The notes below the pieces were generated by a model that was given only the letters and a program-made list of their open reading frames with translations, ran no database searches and was not told the origin of the DNA. From Portulaca oleracea (taxonomy: Eukaryota; Streptophyta; Magnoliopsida; Caryophyllales; Portulacaceae), in assembly GCA_029582165.1 (NCBI GenBank), contig CM055874.1, positions 28,232,883 through 28,296,882 of the forward strand: a stretch of 64,000 nt of DNA. Reading direction: 5' to 3'. This document shows positions 11,589 to 21,972 of the stretch, piece after piece (the first letter of the stretch is position 1; each line of letters begins with the position of its first letter). The position numbers and the translations under genes are program-made.

Positions 11589-12730
11589 TTACTTTAAGAG
11601 GGTAAAACTTGAAAAATCGGTTTTTTTAAATATTTGAGTAGAAAGAGGAACTTAATTCTTTTAATTTTTATTATTTAGTAGGCATTTTGCATACGGGCCT
11701 ACTTTTCGATTTTTTTAAATCGGAAAGAACCAAAAGGTACCGTTTAGGTTTCTAACCCTAATTTTCCCTTTGGGCAAAGTGCGTTTATGACTTCGAGGAA
11801 ATGAATTCCACATTTCAGGAAGATCATAACCCTTTCCCACTCATGAATTACTCCAAAATTTTAGGGATTATGAATTTACATTTTCCCTTAAATTTTGTGA
11901 GAAATACACGACCCGTATTACTATGAACTCCATAGAATTTACAATTCGTGCGAGACATGAGCATAGAAGCCTTTAGGAAACTTACCCTAAACATCGAACC
12001 TAGAACCATGGTTAGGATGGTAACACTCATTTGTATGCTATGTGCATTTCTTTCTTTTTTTGTTTTCTTCAAAAAAAATAACGTGCTAATTATGTGCTAA
12101 TTGTACATTTCATTGTAAAGTGAGTCGGTCCACACTTGCATTTCCCTCAAACATTACTTTAGTTTGGGTAATATTCAAACGAGATTAAAGTAGGCCCAAA
12201 AGGCCTCTCTTAGGCCCAAGTCAAAGAGGTTCGACTAAGCTTGAGATTCAAGTTTGACTTTACTCAACCCTAAGTAATGTTTGACCTCTAAGGCATCCCT
12301 CCGGTCGTTAACTAAATCTGAGTCCATTAGAATTTTAATGTTGATTCGATTTTATGATGACTTGATGGATACCTCCCCTCTTCATGTACATAGCATCATT
12401 CTAGGTTAGGAGTCCTCACGCAAGCCCAATAATGGGCGAGTCCATATCAAAAAACTAATAATCATTCATCATATAGGCATTGTTTGCATTAGGTTGTCTC
12501 ATATAGGTCGTTAAGTGTTTGGGTAGGTAAATGTCAAGGTTAATTTTTGAGGTTTATGGTTTCCATACAGGCAAAATAGGGCATAAAATGTCAAGAGTCA
12601 AATCTTGGGCTAGAATCAGATCGTGGAGACTTCAAGCTTTTCACCAGCTCTAACAACTCTTCTCGATACTCACTGATCGAATGTGATACCATGTCCATCA
12701 TATTCCTACTCTTCACCTTTTGTCAGATCC

Positions 12731-13035
12731 AAGGTTAACAGAGAAAAGAGGGGTTAACTCCAAGAACTCACTTGGGGTTAGGCAAAAGGAGAGGCCAATC
12801 AAATCAAACCAAGATTAACAAAGAGAAGAGGGGTTAACTCCAAGAACTCACTTGGGGTTAGGCAAAAGGAGAGGCCAATCAAATCAAACCTAGGTTAACA
12901 AAGAGAAGAGGGGTTAACTCCAAGAACTCACTTGGCGTTAGGCAAAAGGAGAGGCCAATCAAATCAAGCCAAGGATAACAAAGAGAAGAGGGGTTAACTC
13001 TAAGAACTCACTTGGGGTTAGGCAAAAGGAGAGGT
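12731..13035 (+). repeat. 80-bp tandem repeat, about four copies, each with a hairpin
   Basis: The period is exactly 80 bp: GGCAAAAGGA recurs at 12781, 12861, 12941 and 13021. Each unit has purine-rich GAGAAGAGGGG, a left arm TTAACTCCAAG, loop AACTCA, right arm CTTGGGGTTA, then GGCAAAAGGAGAG. Single changes (CTTGGCGTTA in copy 3, TTAACTCTAAG in copy 4) are the only differences within the arms. Confidence 0.9.
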
Positions 13036-13450
13036 AAACGAAGAAGGGATCGCAAACTACACTAGAGGTGCAGATGGCATGACTCGTATACAAAACTCCT
13101 AATGTTGTATATTTTCAAATTTTAGGTGTGCGGCCCATTATATTTTTAGAGTCAGTTGGGATATATCCCAAGTTAATTTTAATGTATTCATCTTAGCTGC
13201 ATTCAATAAAGATGAAACCTTTTATGATTATGACTCTTATGTTCCCCAACCCTTCATTTGCTTCTAAACTGCTAAGGAAATAATCTTGTGCTTGCATGAT
13301 TTGAATTGAAGAGCTCACTCACCTGTGTGACCATCCAAGTCTGACACATCCATCTGCTCACATCTTTCATTCCATTTCACATCCCGATCACACCTTCATT
13401 CTATTTTTTTTTCTTTTGTGTCCTATCCCGAGTCCAAGGTTAATGGAGAG

Positions 13451-14356
13451 AAGAGAGGCTAACTTCACCGCTAAAGCGAAGTTAGGCAAAAGGAGAGACA
13501 AATTTCATTAAAAATAATAATAATAAAATACGAGGCTGACATGAACACTTTCATGTTGGGCAAAAGGAGAGCTAAATGAGTAAAAATTAAGAGGAGAGAA
13601 GCTAACTTGAGCACTCATTTAACAAGTTAGGCAAAATGAGAGAATTCAAATGAACAAGACCAATTGTCTCTAAAAGTGAATTTCACTATCAAATAAATCA
13701 TGCAGCTCAAAAAGACATGCCTATGATAGAAGGCTTTCACCCCTTTACCACCGACATCATTACCCCCTTCATTTTCATCTAGCCGCTTTACCTATATTAT
13801 TACCTTCTCACACCATCTTCTTAGCCACCATCACGAACCCGGTCATTCATTTTATGACCATCTCATCGCTAAACCCACCTAAGCCAAATAATGTGTTGCG
13901 GGTAACATTCATTGATAGGAGAACTATAAGCTGAAGGTCCGTAGTTCAAAAAAAATCCAAAAAAAAAGAAAAAAAAGAGAAGAAGAAAACAAAAAAAAAA
14001 ATCCCAAAAAAAAAGAAAAAAAAAACATTAAAAAAAAAGAAGCAAGAATAAGAGGCAGTTGTAAGTCACCCGCACAAATCCCAAAACCTTCCCCTCAAAC
14101 CTTCACACCTATCCTTCCCATTCAACCTTGCCACCTATCTCAAATTCCTTCTTGAGGCATCAATCCTTTAAGGCTACACCTGTTGAACTACGATTGGCCT
14201 GATTCCACACTGAATACGTAGGAGAACCTCTTTGAGGCCCGGCCGCTACAATTCAATTTAGAGAAAGTCCGTCACTAAATCATTTGGTCTTTGATAGAGA
14301 GAATAAAGAGTGGCTAGCCTGAAAACCTCACCAGGCGGGCTAGGAAAAAGGAGAGG
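13451..14356 (+). repeat. Four dispersed variants of the same hairpin motif
   Basis: Arms are CTAACTTC/GAAGTTAG (13459-13466, 13478-13485), CTGACATGAA/TTCATGTTGG (13536-13545, 13550-13559), CTAACTTG/CAAGTTAG (13602-13609, 13623-13630) and CTAGCCTG/CGGGCTAG (14314-14321, 14336-14343). Each has a purine-rich GAGAGAA-like lead-in, and each is followed by GGCAAAAGGAGAG or a one- or two-base variant. The arms differ between copies but always pair, counting G-U pairs. Confidence 0.8.
13945..14040 (+). repeat. A-rich low-complexity tract
   Basis: Runs of A broken by single G, C or T inside the non-coding element. No function is evident. Confidence 0.8.
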
Positions 14357-14359
14357 GAA

Positions 14360-16040
14360 CCTTAGTCTCTGAGGAAAATGAAAAACTCTTAAATTTCCTT
14401 TCACCATACGTACCCACTTTTCCCATCAGACTTGGATCACCCTTCATACCCAAATCTAGTCATCTGACCATCTCTTCCCTTATGAGATAAACCCATGAGA
14501 CATGGTCTTCCATCCATAGACCATCTCGTCTACCTCCATCAGTTCGAACCTCTATCCATCGAACTACTCACCCTTTCATCTCATCACTACTCTTGCCTAA
14601 CCATCCATAGCCTTGTCTTGCTCACCATTGGGGCCTAACCACTCACAAACATGCTTTCTATACCACCATTCCTACCTTTTCTATAATCCATCCTCCATTG
14701 TTCCTCACCCTGTGAGCTCTTCTTATTTGGTCATTAGTGCATGTATGAGATTTGTCAGGTAATCTTTGCTTTTCAGAACACCTGTGTGAGGGATAACTCC
14801 TTTAGCAGAACAAGAATCCAGTTGCATAAAAAATAAGGGCTACTTGAAGACAACACCCACCTAGGTCCATCATTCTGACTCGCCTGAAGATATTTATATG
14901 TTCACTAGCACTGGGGGCTTGGTGTTCCTACCCAAATAAAAGAACTAAGAAAGATAGAGTAAAGGCAAGGGAAATCAAGAGGGCTTGCCACTTAATCATT
15001 CTTAATGCTTGGGGTTCTTAACCATGACATTGAAGTTGAGCATCCTACTCATCCCATCATGCAACTTAAACAGGTCGAGTCTTCCATGGATATCATTTTT
15101 TGCAACATTACAACTGGGGGCTCACTCATCACTCAATATCCGCATCATGGCAACTTACGAAGCAGTTCGATAAGATAACTCATCATTTTCACTAATTTTG
15201 CCTTGTCCTGAAACACACTTCAAAATCACCCTTGACATTCAGAGTCTTTATTTACTTTTCCTTATTTCTTTTTTTTTTCTCGGAAAAGCGGGGGGTTGTT
15301 CATATTGCATGCATGCACAAAATCAATGTCCTTTTTTTCTTAGTTCATGTGCATTCTTTTTAAGGTCCTAGGAGCTTATATTTTTTCATTTTAAGCCACG
15401 TTAGTTTTCATTTCCAGTCACTTTTTTTCTTTCTTTTTCACTCCGAGTCATAATAATTGTTTTTCTTTCTTGAGTAACAAAAAAAAAGAGTCACATGCAT
15501 CGCATAAACAAAAAAATTAAATAATAATAAAAAGAGTCACATCATGCATTATAATGTGAATATGTGCTTATAGCATTTTCTCATCAGTCTCACTAAGAGG
15601 TATACATTACGCTACATTAAGAAGTCAAGCACATGAAACTCAAAGTCATGCATGAGTACATAACTGGATCATAAGTCTCGAGTCTATGCATTACATGTAG
15701 AATAGCATACCAATTGCATGCATGTCATCATCGTGGTCGTTGCCGAGGGGCTGAAAATTACCCACTTAGCAACCTTCTTTGGCATGAAGAATTTTCTTAT
15801 GAGAAGATTTGGAATACCCGACAACAACAAAGTCGTCGCCCGCAGATAGACACTGGGGGCTATGTAAGATGAAGCCCAAATATTATCCAAGGATTAAGCT
15901 CGAAATCCTAACGAGAAAAATTAGAATGATGAGCACCTAAAAACACTTTGGGTCTCTGAGATTTTGATTACACTCTTAAGGATTAAACATCACCAGAATG
16001 TCATCAACAAGAAGACAACATATATCACATTTATTCGTCT
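14360..16040 (+). other. Non-coding interior of the Ogre-like element
   Basis: No frame longer than about 70 codons and no retrotransposon protein motif. Local features are a run of T at 15269-15280 and A/T-rich patches at 15420-15540. Confidence 0.6.
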
Positions 16041-16044
16041 CCAG

Positions 16045-17230
16045 ACAATGGATATCGCATCCGCTCGGACAATAGATACCGCATCTACGTCGTCTCCAAC
16101 AAAGGATATCGCATCCAAACCGACAACAGATATCGCATCTACGACGTCTCCAGCAAAGGATATCGCATCCGCCCGGACAACAGATATCGCATCTACGTCA
16201 TCTTCAACAAAGGATATCGCATCCAAAGCGACAACAGATAATCACATCTATGTCGTCTGCAACAAAGGATATCGCATCCGTCCCGACAACAGATATCGCA
16301 TCTATGTCGTCTCCAACAAAGGATATCGCATCCGCTACGACAATAGATATCGCATCTACGTCGTCTTCTATCACATCCGCCCCGACAATAGATATCACAT
16401 CTACGTCATCTTCAACAAAGGATATCGCATCCGCTCGGACAGTAGATAAACGCATCTACGTCGTCTACAACAAAGGACATCGCATCGGCCCCGACAATAG
16501 ATATCGCATCTACGTCATCATCAACAAAGGATATCGCATCCACCCCGACAATAGATATCGTATCTACATCGTCTCCAACAAAGGATATCGTATCCACTTC
16601 GGCAATAGATATCACCTTCAGCAAAGGATATTGCATCCGCCCCGACAACAGATATCGCATCTACGTCGTCTCCAACAAAGGATATCGCATCCAACCCAAC
16701 AACAGATATCGTATCTACGTCATCTCCAATAAAGGATATCACATCCAAATCGCACATCTATGTCGTCTCCAACAATGGATATCGCATCCACCCCGACAAT
16801 AGATATCGCATCTACGTCATCTTCAGCAAAGGATATCGCATCCGCCCCGACAACAGATATCGCATCTACGTCGTCTCCAACAAAGGATATCGCATCCAAC
16901 CCAACAATAGATATCGCATCTACATCATCTTCGACAAAGGATATCGCATTCTCCACGACAAGAGACATCTACGTCGTCTTTAGCAAAGGATATCGCATCC
17001 TCCCCGACAAGAGATATCGCATCTACGTCGTCTCCAGACAAAGGATATCGCATACATCCCGACAACAGATATCGCATTTACGTCATCTCCAGCAAAGGAT
17101 ATCGCATCCGCCCCAACTACAGATATCGCATCTGTATTGTCTTTAGCCAAGGATATTGCATTCATGGATACCGCATCTACGTCATCTTCAACAATTGATA
17201 TTGCATCGACATCATCATCAGCGAAACAAG
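16045..17230 (+). repeat. 54-bp satellite array, about 22 units
   Basis: Each unit has two related halves starting GATATCGCATC: one continues with CGCCCCGACAACA, the other with TACGTCGTCTCCAACAAAG. The period is 18 codons and the consensus lacks stops, so the forward strand reads DIASAPTTDIASTSSPTK repeatedly and the reverse strand also stays open in stretches. Indels shift the frame several times (for example near 16240 and 16455), so I do not call a protein. The array ends just before the 3' LTR. Confidence 0.92.
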
Positions 17231-17304
17231 AATGACGCATTGTAAAAAAAGAATGTCATCCAGCCTAGTGTCTTCAAATTACTTTGATTAGCGTCCTACT
17301 CGGA

Positions 17305-17326
17305 CTCGATCAAAGTGAGGGTTAAC
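17305..17326 (+). other. Weak polypurine tract
   Basis: CAAAGTGAGGG followed by TTAAC precedes the 3' LTR. It is imperfect but in the expected place. Confidence 0.45.
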
Positions 17327-18563
17327 CGTAGACGCTGAATTTTGTCGTAGTTCAGCTTTGTAATTATGTAATTTATTTTGAGCATTTTTATTTTTATTTA
17401 GGATTAAATGCCAAGTATTCTTGAAATGCATAAATGATGAAAAAACCCACAAGAAAACCCAAATAAATTTCCCTCTACAAAAAAGCCTTTCATATTAGCC
17501 CATTTCCATTTTTGGCCCATACGCGTTCAAATATTCCAAAAACCCAGCCCTTTATTCATGTACCCGAGGCTTTTCTTTAAATTACCGAATTTCCATCGAC
17601 CTCTATGGATTTCCTAATTTTGGGAGCTAAAAGTACTCATTACAAGCTTTCCAGCGACACTTGAATCAAGTCAATCGGAGGTCGGATGATAAAGTTATGG
17701 TCAGGAAGCTCAAAATAACCCAACACGCTCGTCCGCGGTGACCCGTTTCCTTTCATTCCAACATACTGGGCCTCCTGCTAATCAGAATGGCCCAGCTACC
17801 CCTCTTTATTTCATAACCCTTGTTTCCTCACTCCATTTCCCCTATAAATACAGCCCCACTCCTATCAATTTTCGACACACCGAATCACCTAGAAATATTG
17901 ACACTAGGTGATTTCTTCTTTCTCTTCTCCCTCTCTTCTTCTGCTTCTCCTCTCTTCATCATTTGCATATATCTATACTTGGCATTATTTTTTTAGTCGT
18001 TTTTATTTTCTTGTAATCACATATACTGTTGTAATCCTGATGCTAATATCAATTATGACTAATTTAAACCGGATTACTTGAGAAGATAACTTTAATTTCG
18101 TTATTTATTTATTTGTGTTTTGTTTATTGCTTTTATTTATTCATCGCATTTATTTATTTTCGTACTTTAATTTTTCGCATGCATCTAAATAATTTAAATT
18201 AATCTAATTAATTCTCTTCTTCTACTCTCTTCTTTAACGAACCGATTTAGTAGAGTCCGTTCTTTGAACGGGCGGATTCGAAGGTTTTTACTTTCGAACT
18301 TGTAACCTTACCCCCAGATCCGAATCTAATGGTTCGCGGTTTGCGGAGTCTAATTTGAGTTTATTAATTCTCACCAAAAATTAATTGGAGACTCTATTAT
18401 TTATTCAATTTGATTCATTCGCTTTCTTTTCGAATTTTAAAGATTGCATTTGAACATTTTGATTAATAAAAATTGAATTCAAATCCCTTAAAGACTAGAC
18501 ACCTCTTTCGAGTCGCCTAACATCGCGTAGGACACCAATGGAAGTTTTTTCCTGGGTCCTACA
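17327..18563 (+). repeat. 3' LTR of the non-coding Ogre-like element
   Basis: Starts CGTAGACGCTG, with the first T of TGTAGACG changed to C, and ends GGGTCCTACA before the AGTTG duplication. Confidence 0.92.
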
Positions 18564-18619
18564 AGTTGGTACGCTCTAATTTAAAAATATTTCCCTTCTA
18601 CTATTTAAAAAATTTTCTA

Positions 18620-19318
18620 TGTGGTGAGTTTTAGGTGATCTATTTCTTAAACAGATACAGATTTGTTGACAAAATATTCACAACAATTATAAAACAATTA
18701 ATCACCTAGGAAAGTGTACAACTACAGAGGCTTACTATTATACCTGATCACTAATCTGGTTGAAGAAGAGGTTGACCTTTGAGGTTCCAGTGCAGAATCC
18801 TCTACTGTAGGTCCACGCAGCACTCCGAGAACTCAATTGCTAGATCGACGCAATTGAGACTAATGTCAATCTAAGATGTCTGTGTTTAGGGTATTTTGTA
18901 GAGTGTTCCAAGAAACGGTAAGGATAACTGTTAAACTAGGAGACAGAGGAACTCAAGAAATAACCCTGGTATCTCTCTAGAAGTCTCAAACAGTTCATTA
19001 ATGAATCTATCTTATATACTCCGTATTTATAGTGTTGGGTGGCTTGGAAAACAGCATCCAAGGCCTAACCCGGCCAATTCTGTGTTGATTTCTCCAAGAA
19101 ATCAACTTTTAACACTTTCCAAAATAATACTTTATTATTTTGGGCTACATACATTGTTCTAGTGCACTGACTTGTGTGACCTAGTAAGACCAAATAATAT
19201 AGTTATAATTAAACATATTTAATTACTGTATTTGGAGGTATCTAGCATGACACATAATCATTATATTATTTTGGTTTAAACTATAAGTATATCGAATATT
19301 GTCGGGACACTCCCAACA
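18620..19318 (-). repeat. 3' LTR of the Copia element
   Basis: Similar throughout to 39784-40539. On the minus strand it starts TGTTGGGAGTGTCCCGAC. It is about 57 bp shorter than the other LTR. Confidence 0.8.
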
Positions 19319-19333
19319 ATCTTCCACTTGTCC
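19319..19333 (-). other. Copia polypurine tract
   Basis: On the minus strand GGACAAGTGGAAGAT lies directly before the 3' LTR. This GACAAGTGGGAGA-like sequence is usual for plant Copia elements. Confidence 0.7.
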
Positions 19334-21945
19334 CACAAGTGTTCGATTCCTCAAATTCCCTTGTCTCTTACTATCTCAAATTCGGGTTAGGTAAGCTAAC
19401 ATCATCCTTATGTAAAACCTGAATGTTCCTCGATCTTCGAGTTAGACTCTGAAAAGAAGATGATCATCTGTTGATCCATCGGAGCTCGGCCAAGCATTTT
19501 CAGTCTAAGCTCATCGAGTGTCCAACGAGACAACTATCCCTAATAGGGAGGACAATGTCATCTTTGTTCAACTACACATAGACCTGGGCAATGGGCCGGG
19601 GACCCGTCCGCCCTACCTGAAAAAAGCCGGTCAAGCCCGCATTTTTTGAAGGCGACCCGGCCCCGCCCAAAAAGATCGGGGCCCCGAAGAATGGACGGGC
19701 CGGGCTCGGGCCAAGGGTCTGTGACCCAGCCCGGCCCGCCGACCTGCTTATATAAATGAAAAAAAGGAATGCAGAAATTGGGTCGGCCTGACCCGCCTGA
19801 CCCGGTCCGCGGCCCGGCCCCTCAATGCCTAGGTAAAAAATGTATGGAGAATTCAATAAAAAAAATCCAGGTTACACAATTGCTGGCCTGTTGACCCGAC
19901 CCGCGGCTCGCCGGGTCAGGGCTCGGGTCGAAACTACTTGACCCGAAGGACGGGCCGGGTTGGGCTCGGGTCGACGGGTTACAAATTTCCGGCCCGCTCA
20001 ATACCCAGGTATAAGTGGAGATCCTCACATACTCCAACTGCAACCCAGACACTGCCTTTATGGCATCCTCTTACGAAAGGCATTGAACGCGCTCCAAAGA
20101 TACAACAGACCATGTAGTTTATGTAATGGACTCAGGATTTAGGAAATATCCTTAAGTAGCGAGAGCTATTATGACATTCACAACTTATAAAGCTCTCATT
20201 GTGGGTTAGTTCGGTAGCTGTTCTCAACATTACCCATGTGATTGATTTATGATGTCTCCACATCACTATGATCACGAAACTTGATCATCGCCTCAACCCT
20301 ACATGCTAATTGTTACGATACTATCACCATCCCTACGCAATAATACAGTTAGGAACTGGGTCGACTGTCGACCATGAGTAGCATTATCAGGTTCACTTAA
20401 TGGGGTTTCATAAATCAGACCTCGTCTAATTTCCCATTTTGAGTTCGCTAACCCTTTTAAACATTTACATAATTCTAAACCACAGTTGATGTAAACCTTG
20501 AATCTCATTCTTATTGATGAATCAACAAGGTCATAATTCATGAATAACTCATGTAAACTTGACTTGTTCATATTCCGGAATGTGTTTAATACTTATTGCC
20601 CATGCTTGACTATCATGTTTTAACTGCGCAATAAGGGTTTAGTCCACAATACTTGCAATGAACCTTGCACATTTTTATACCATCTCCACTAACGACCTTT
20701 CGTATGGGGTGATATCTTCAGAACTCATGTTTGGATTTGTAGTGAGCTTCAGTTCCTTTGCTTGACTAATGGGTCCTATCAACAAAGGTTATTTCCTCTC
20801 GCAAGGCTAGAAACAACACCCAGTTCTAAAACGAACTTCACAATCCTAACAATTTCTGTCGTAGCTTCTAAAGTCACACCATGCTTGTCTTATTTGTAGA
20901 ATCAAACTCTTGTCAAGTTAGGAACCTCTTCCAACTTACCTCATAACCACTCAGACAGATTGTACAATTTTCTCTGACATTTTAGATAATCATACTTTTC
21001 TGACATAGATGTAGCATCAGTATAACTCTTCACACTTAGCTTTTATCGACTACTGTAGATTGAGGACATATCCGTAGTTTTGTTCATACATATACACAAT
21101 GTATATGCTATGTTAGGCTTTGAACATCTCGTGGCATACATTAATTCTATGTATGAAGCACGAGATATATGTCTCATCCTTTTAGGTATCATGATTGTTT
21201 CAAGACAATCATATTCGCCTAAGGATATGCCACGATTCTATCATGATTGTTTATCCATTCTTGAAGCAGGCTGAACTATTCAACACCTTATCAACTTTGA
21301 TTTAACCAATCAAAATCTTTAATCTATCATTATAGACCTTGTCTCCTAGAAAATTTTTAGCCCCACAAGTCTTTCATTTTGAAAACTATTCCCAAGTCAA
21401 CCTTAGTAGATTGCAACATAGGAATCTTTTTTTAAATAGGCAGTATGTCAATTACATATATTATCAGGAACGCACTGCTCCCACTGAACTTCTTATGAAC
21501 ACAAGATTATTTTAACACTTCTCAATACATCAAACCTTTTGATGCCCTGGTCAAAATGATCGATGATTCCAACTCCTAAAAGCTCCCTTAAAACCACAGA
21601 TGTTCACTTGAAGCTTATAAGGATTCCAACCAAAACCCTTTAGTTGTATCAAGTATACATCCTCCTTCCCAATCGAATTTTGAAGGTAATTTTGAAATCT
21701 ATTTGCCATATCTCGTAGTCATACTATGAAACTATGTCTAGGAGTATCTTAATGAACCCATATTTTACCTTAAAGGCCCTCTTATATCTAACAACTGACA
21801 ACTTCAGGTAAGTCAACTAAGTTCTAAACTTGGTTTCATACATGGAGTCCATCTTGGATTTCATAGAATCATGACATGCTAAAGCTTCTCTGTAGTAGGT
21901 AGAGTCATTACTTTCTAAAAGTAACATCTCACGCCCATCCATAAG
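19334..21945 (-). pseudogene. Copia reverse transcriptase/RNase H remnant
   Basis: The minus strand carries scattered parts of a Copia pol gene. At 21840-21945 it reads STYYREALACHDSMKSKMDS and then MYET, matching the TxYxEAxxxxxxxxWxxAMxxEIxSMYxN block at the start of the reverse transcriptase. Near 21100-21180 it reads LMYATRCSKPNIAY, matching the SLMYAMxCTRPDIAY block downstream of the catalytic core. I did not find an intact YVDD. Many stops and shifts. The GC-rich repeat at 19577-20015 interrupts the 3' part. Upstream, the gene is cut at 21946 by insertion of another LTR element and resumes at 34778. Confidence 0.65.
19577..20015. mobile_element. GC-rich MITE-like repeat (possibly hAT-related)
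   Basis: Its ends are imperfect inverted repeats: TAGACCTGGGCAATGGGCCGG at the left and, reversed, TACCTGGGTATTGAGCGGGCC at the right. The body is built of GGGCCGGG and GACCCG words around an AT-rich core at 19740-19870. A related repeat is at 60163-62640. I found no clear 8-bp target duplication, so the superfamily is open. Open frames here are by-products of base composition. Confidence 0.5.
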
Positions 21946-21972
21946 TGATGTACTTTCGAGCTGAAACGAATC
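21946..21972 (-). repeat. Detached tip of the 3' LTR of the 4.1-kb element
   Basis: TGATGTACTTTCGAGCTGAA aligns with TGATGTACTTACGGGATGAA at the start of the other LTR (33387). The rest of this LTR lies at 30717-32087, beyond the Gypsy insertion. Confidence 0.8.

Larger units (their letters stand above)
10348..18563 (+). mobile_element. Complete non-coding LTR retrotransposon (LARD type, Ogre/Tat-like)
   Basis: The 8.2-kb element has a 5' LTR at 10348-11567 and a 3' LTR at 17327-18563. It is flanked by the 5-bp target duplication AGTTG (10343-10347, 18564-18568). A primer-site-like TGGCGACTCCACTGGGGAC follows the 5' LTR after two bases; I recall this as a tRNA-Arg-type site of Ogre/Tat elements. 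The 5.76-kb interior contains no gag, protease, integrase or reverse transcriptase signature, so it is a large retrotransposon derivative dependent on another element. It holds an 80-bp tandem repeat, further hairpins of the same type, an A-rich tract and a 54-bp satellite next to the 3' LTR. Hypervariable tandem repeats just before the 3' LTR are known for Ogre-type elements. LTRs look nearly identical by eye, which suggests recent insertion. Confidence 0.92.

Noticed and set aside
12731..13035. Regular 80-bp repeats as a CRISPR array
   Set aside because: The whole unit is repeated with no unique spacers, and it lies inside a plant LTR element.
15990..17240. Several open frames of 78-161 codons over the satellite, on both strands
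   Set aside because: They arise because the 54-bp unit is a multiple of three and lacks stops. The frame shifts between units and no start or flanking gene supports a protein.
19572..20052. Gly/Pro/Arg-rich frames in GC-rich DNA (also at 60124-60375 and 62386-62601)
   Set aside because: These are by-products of GGGCCGGG repeats in a dispersed non-coding element.
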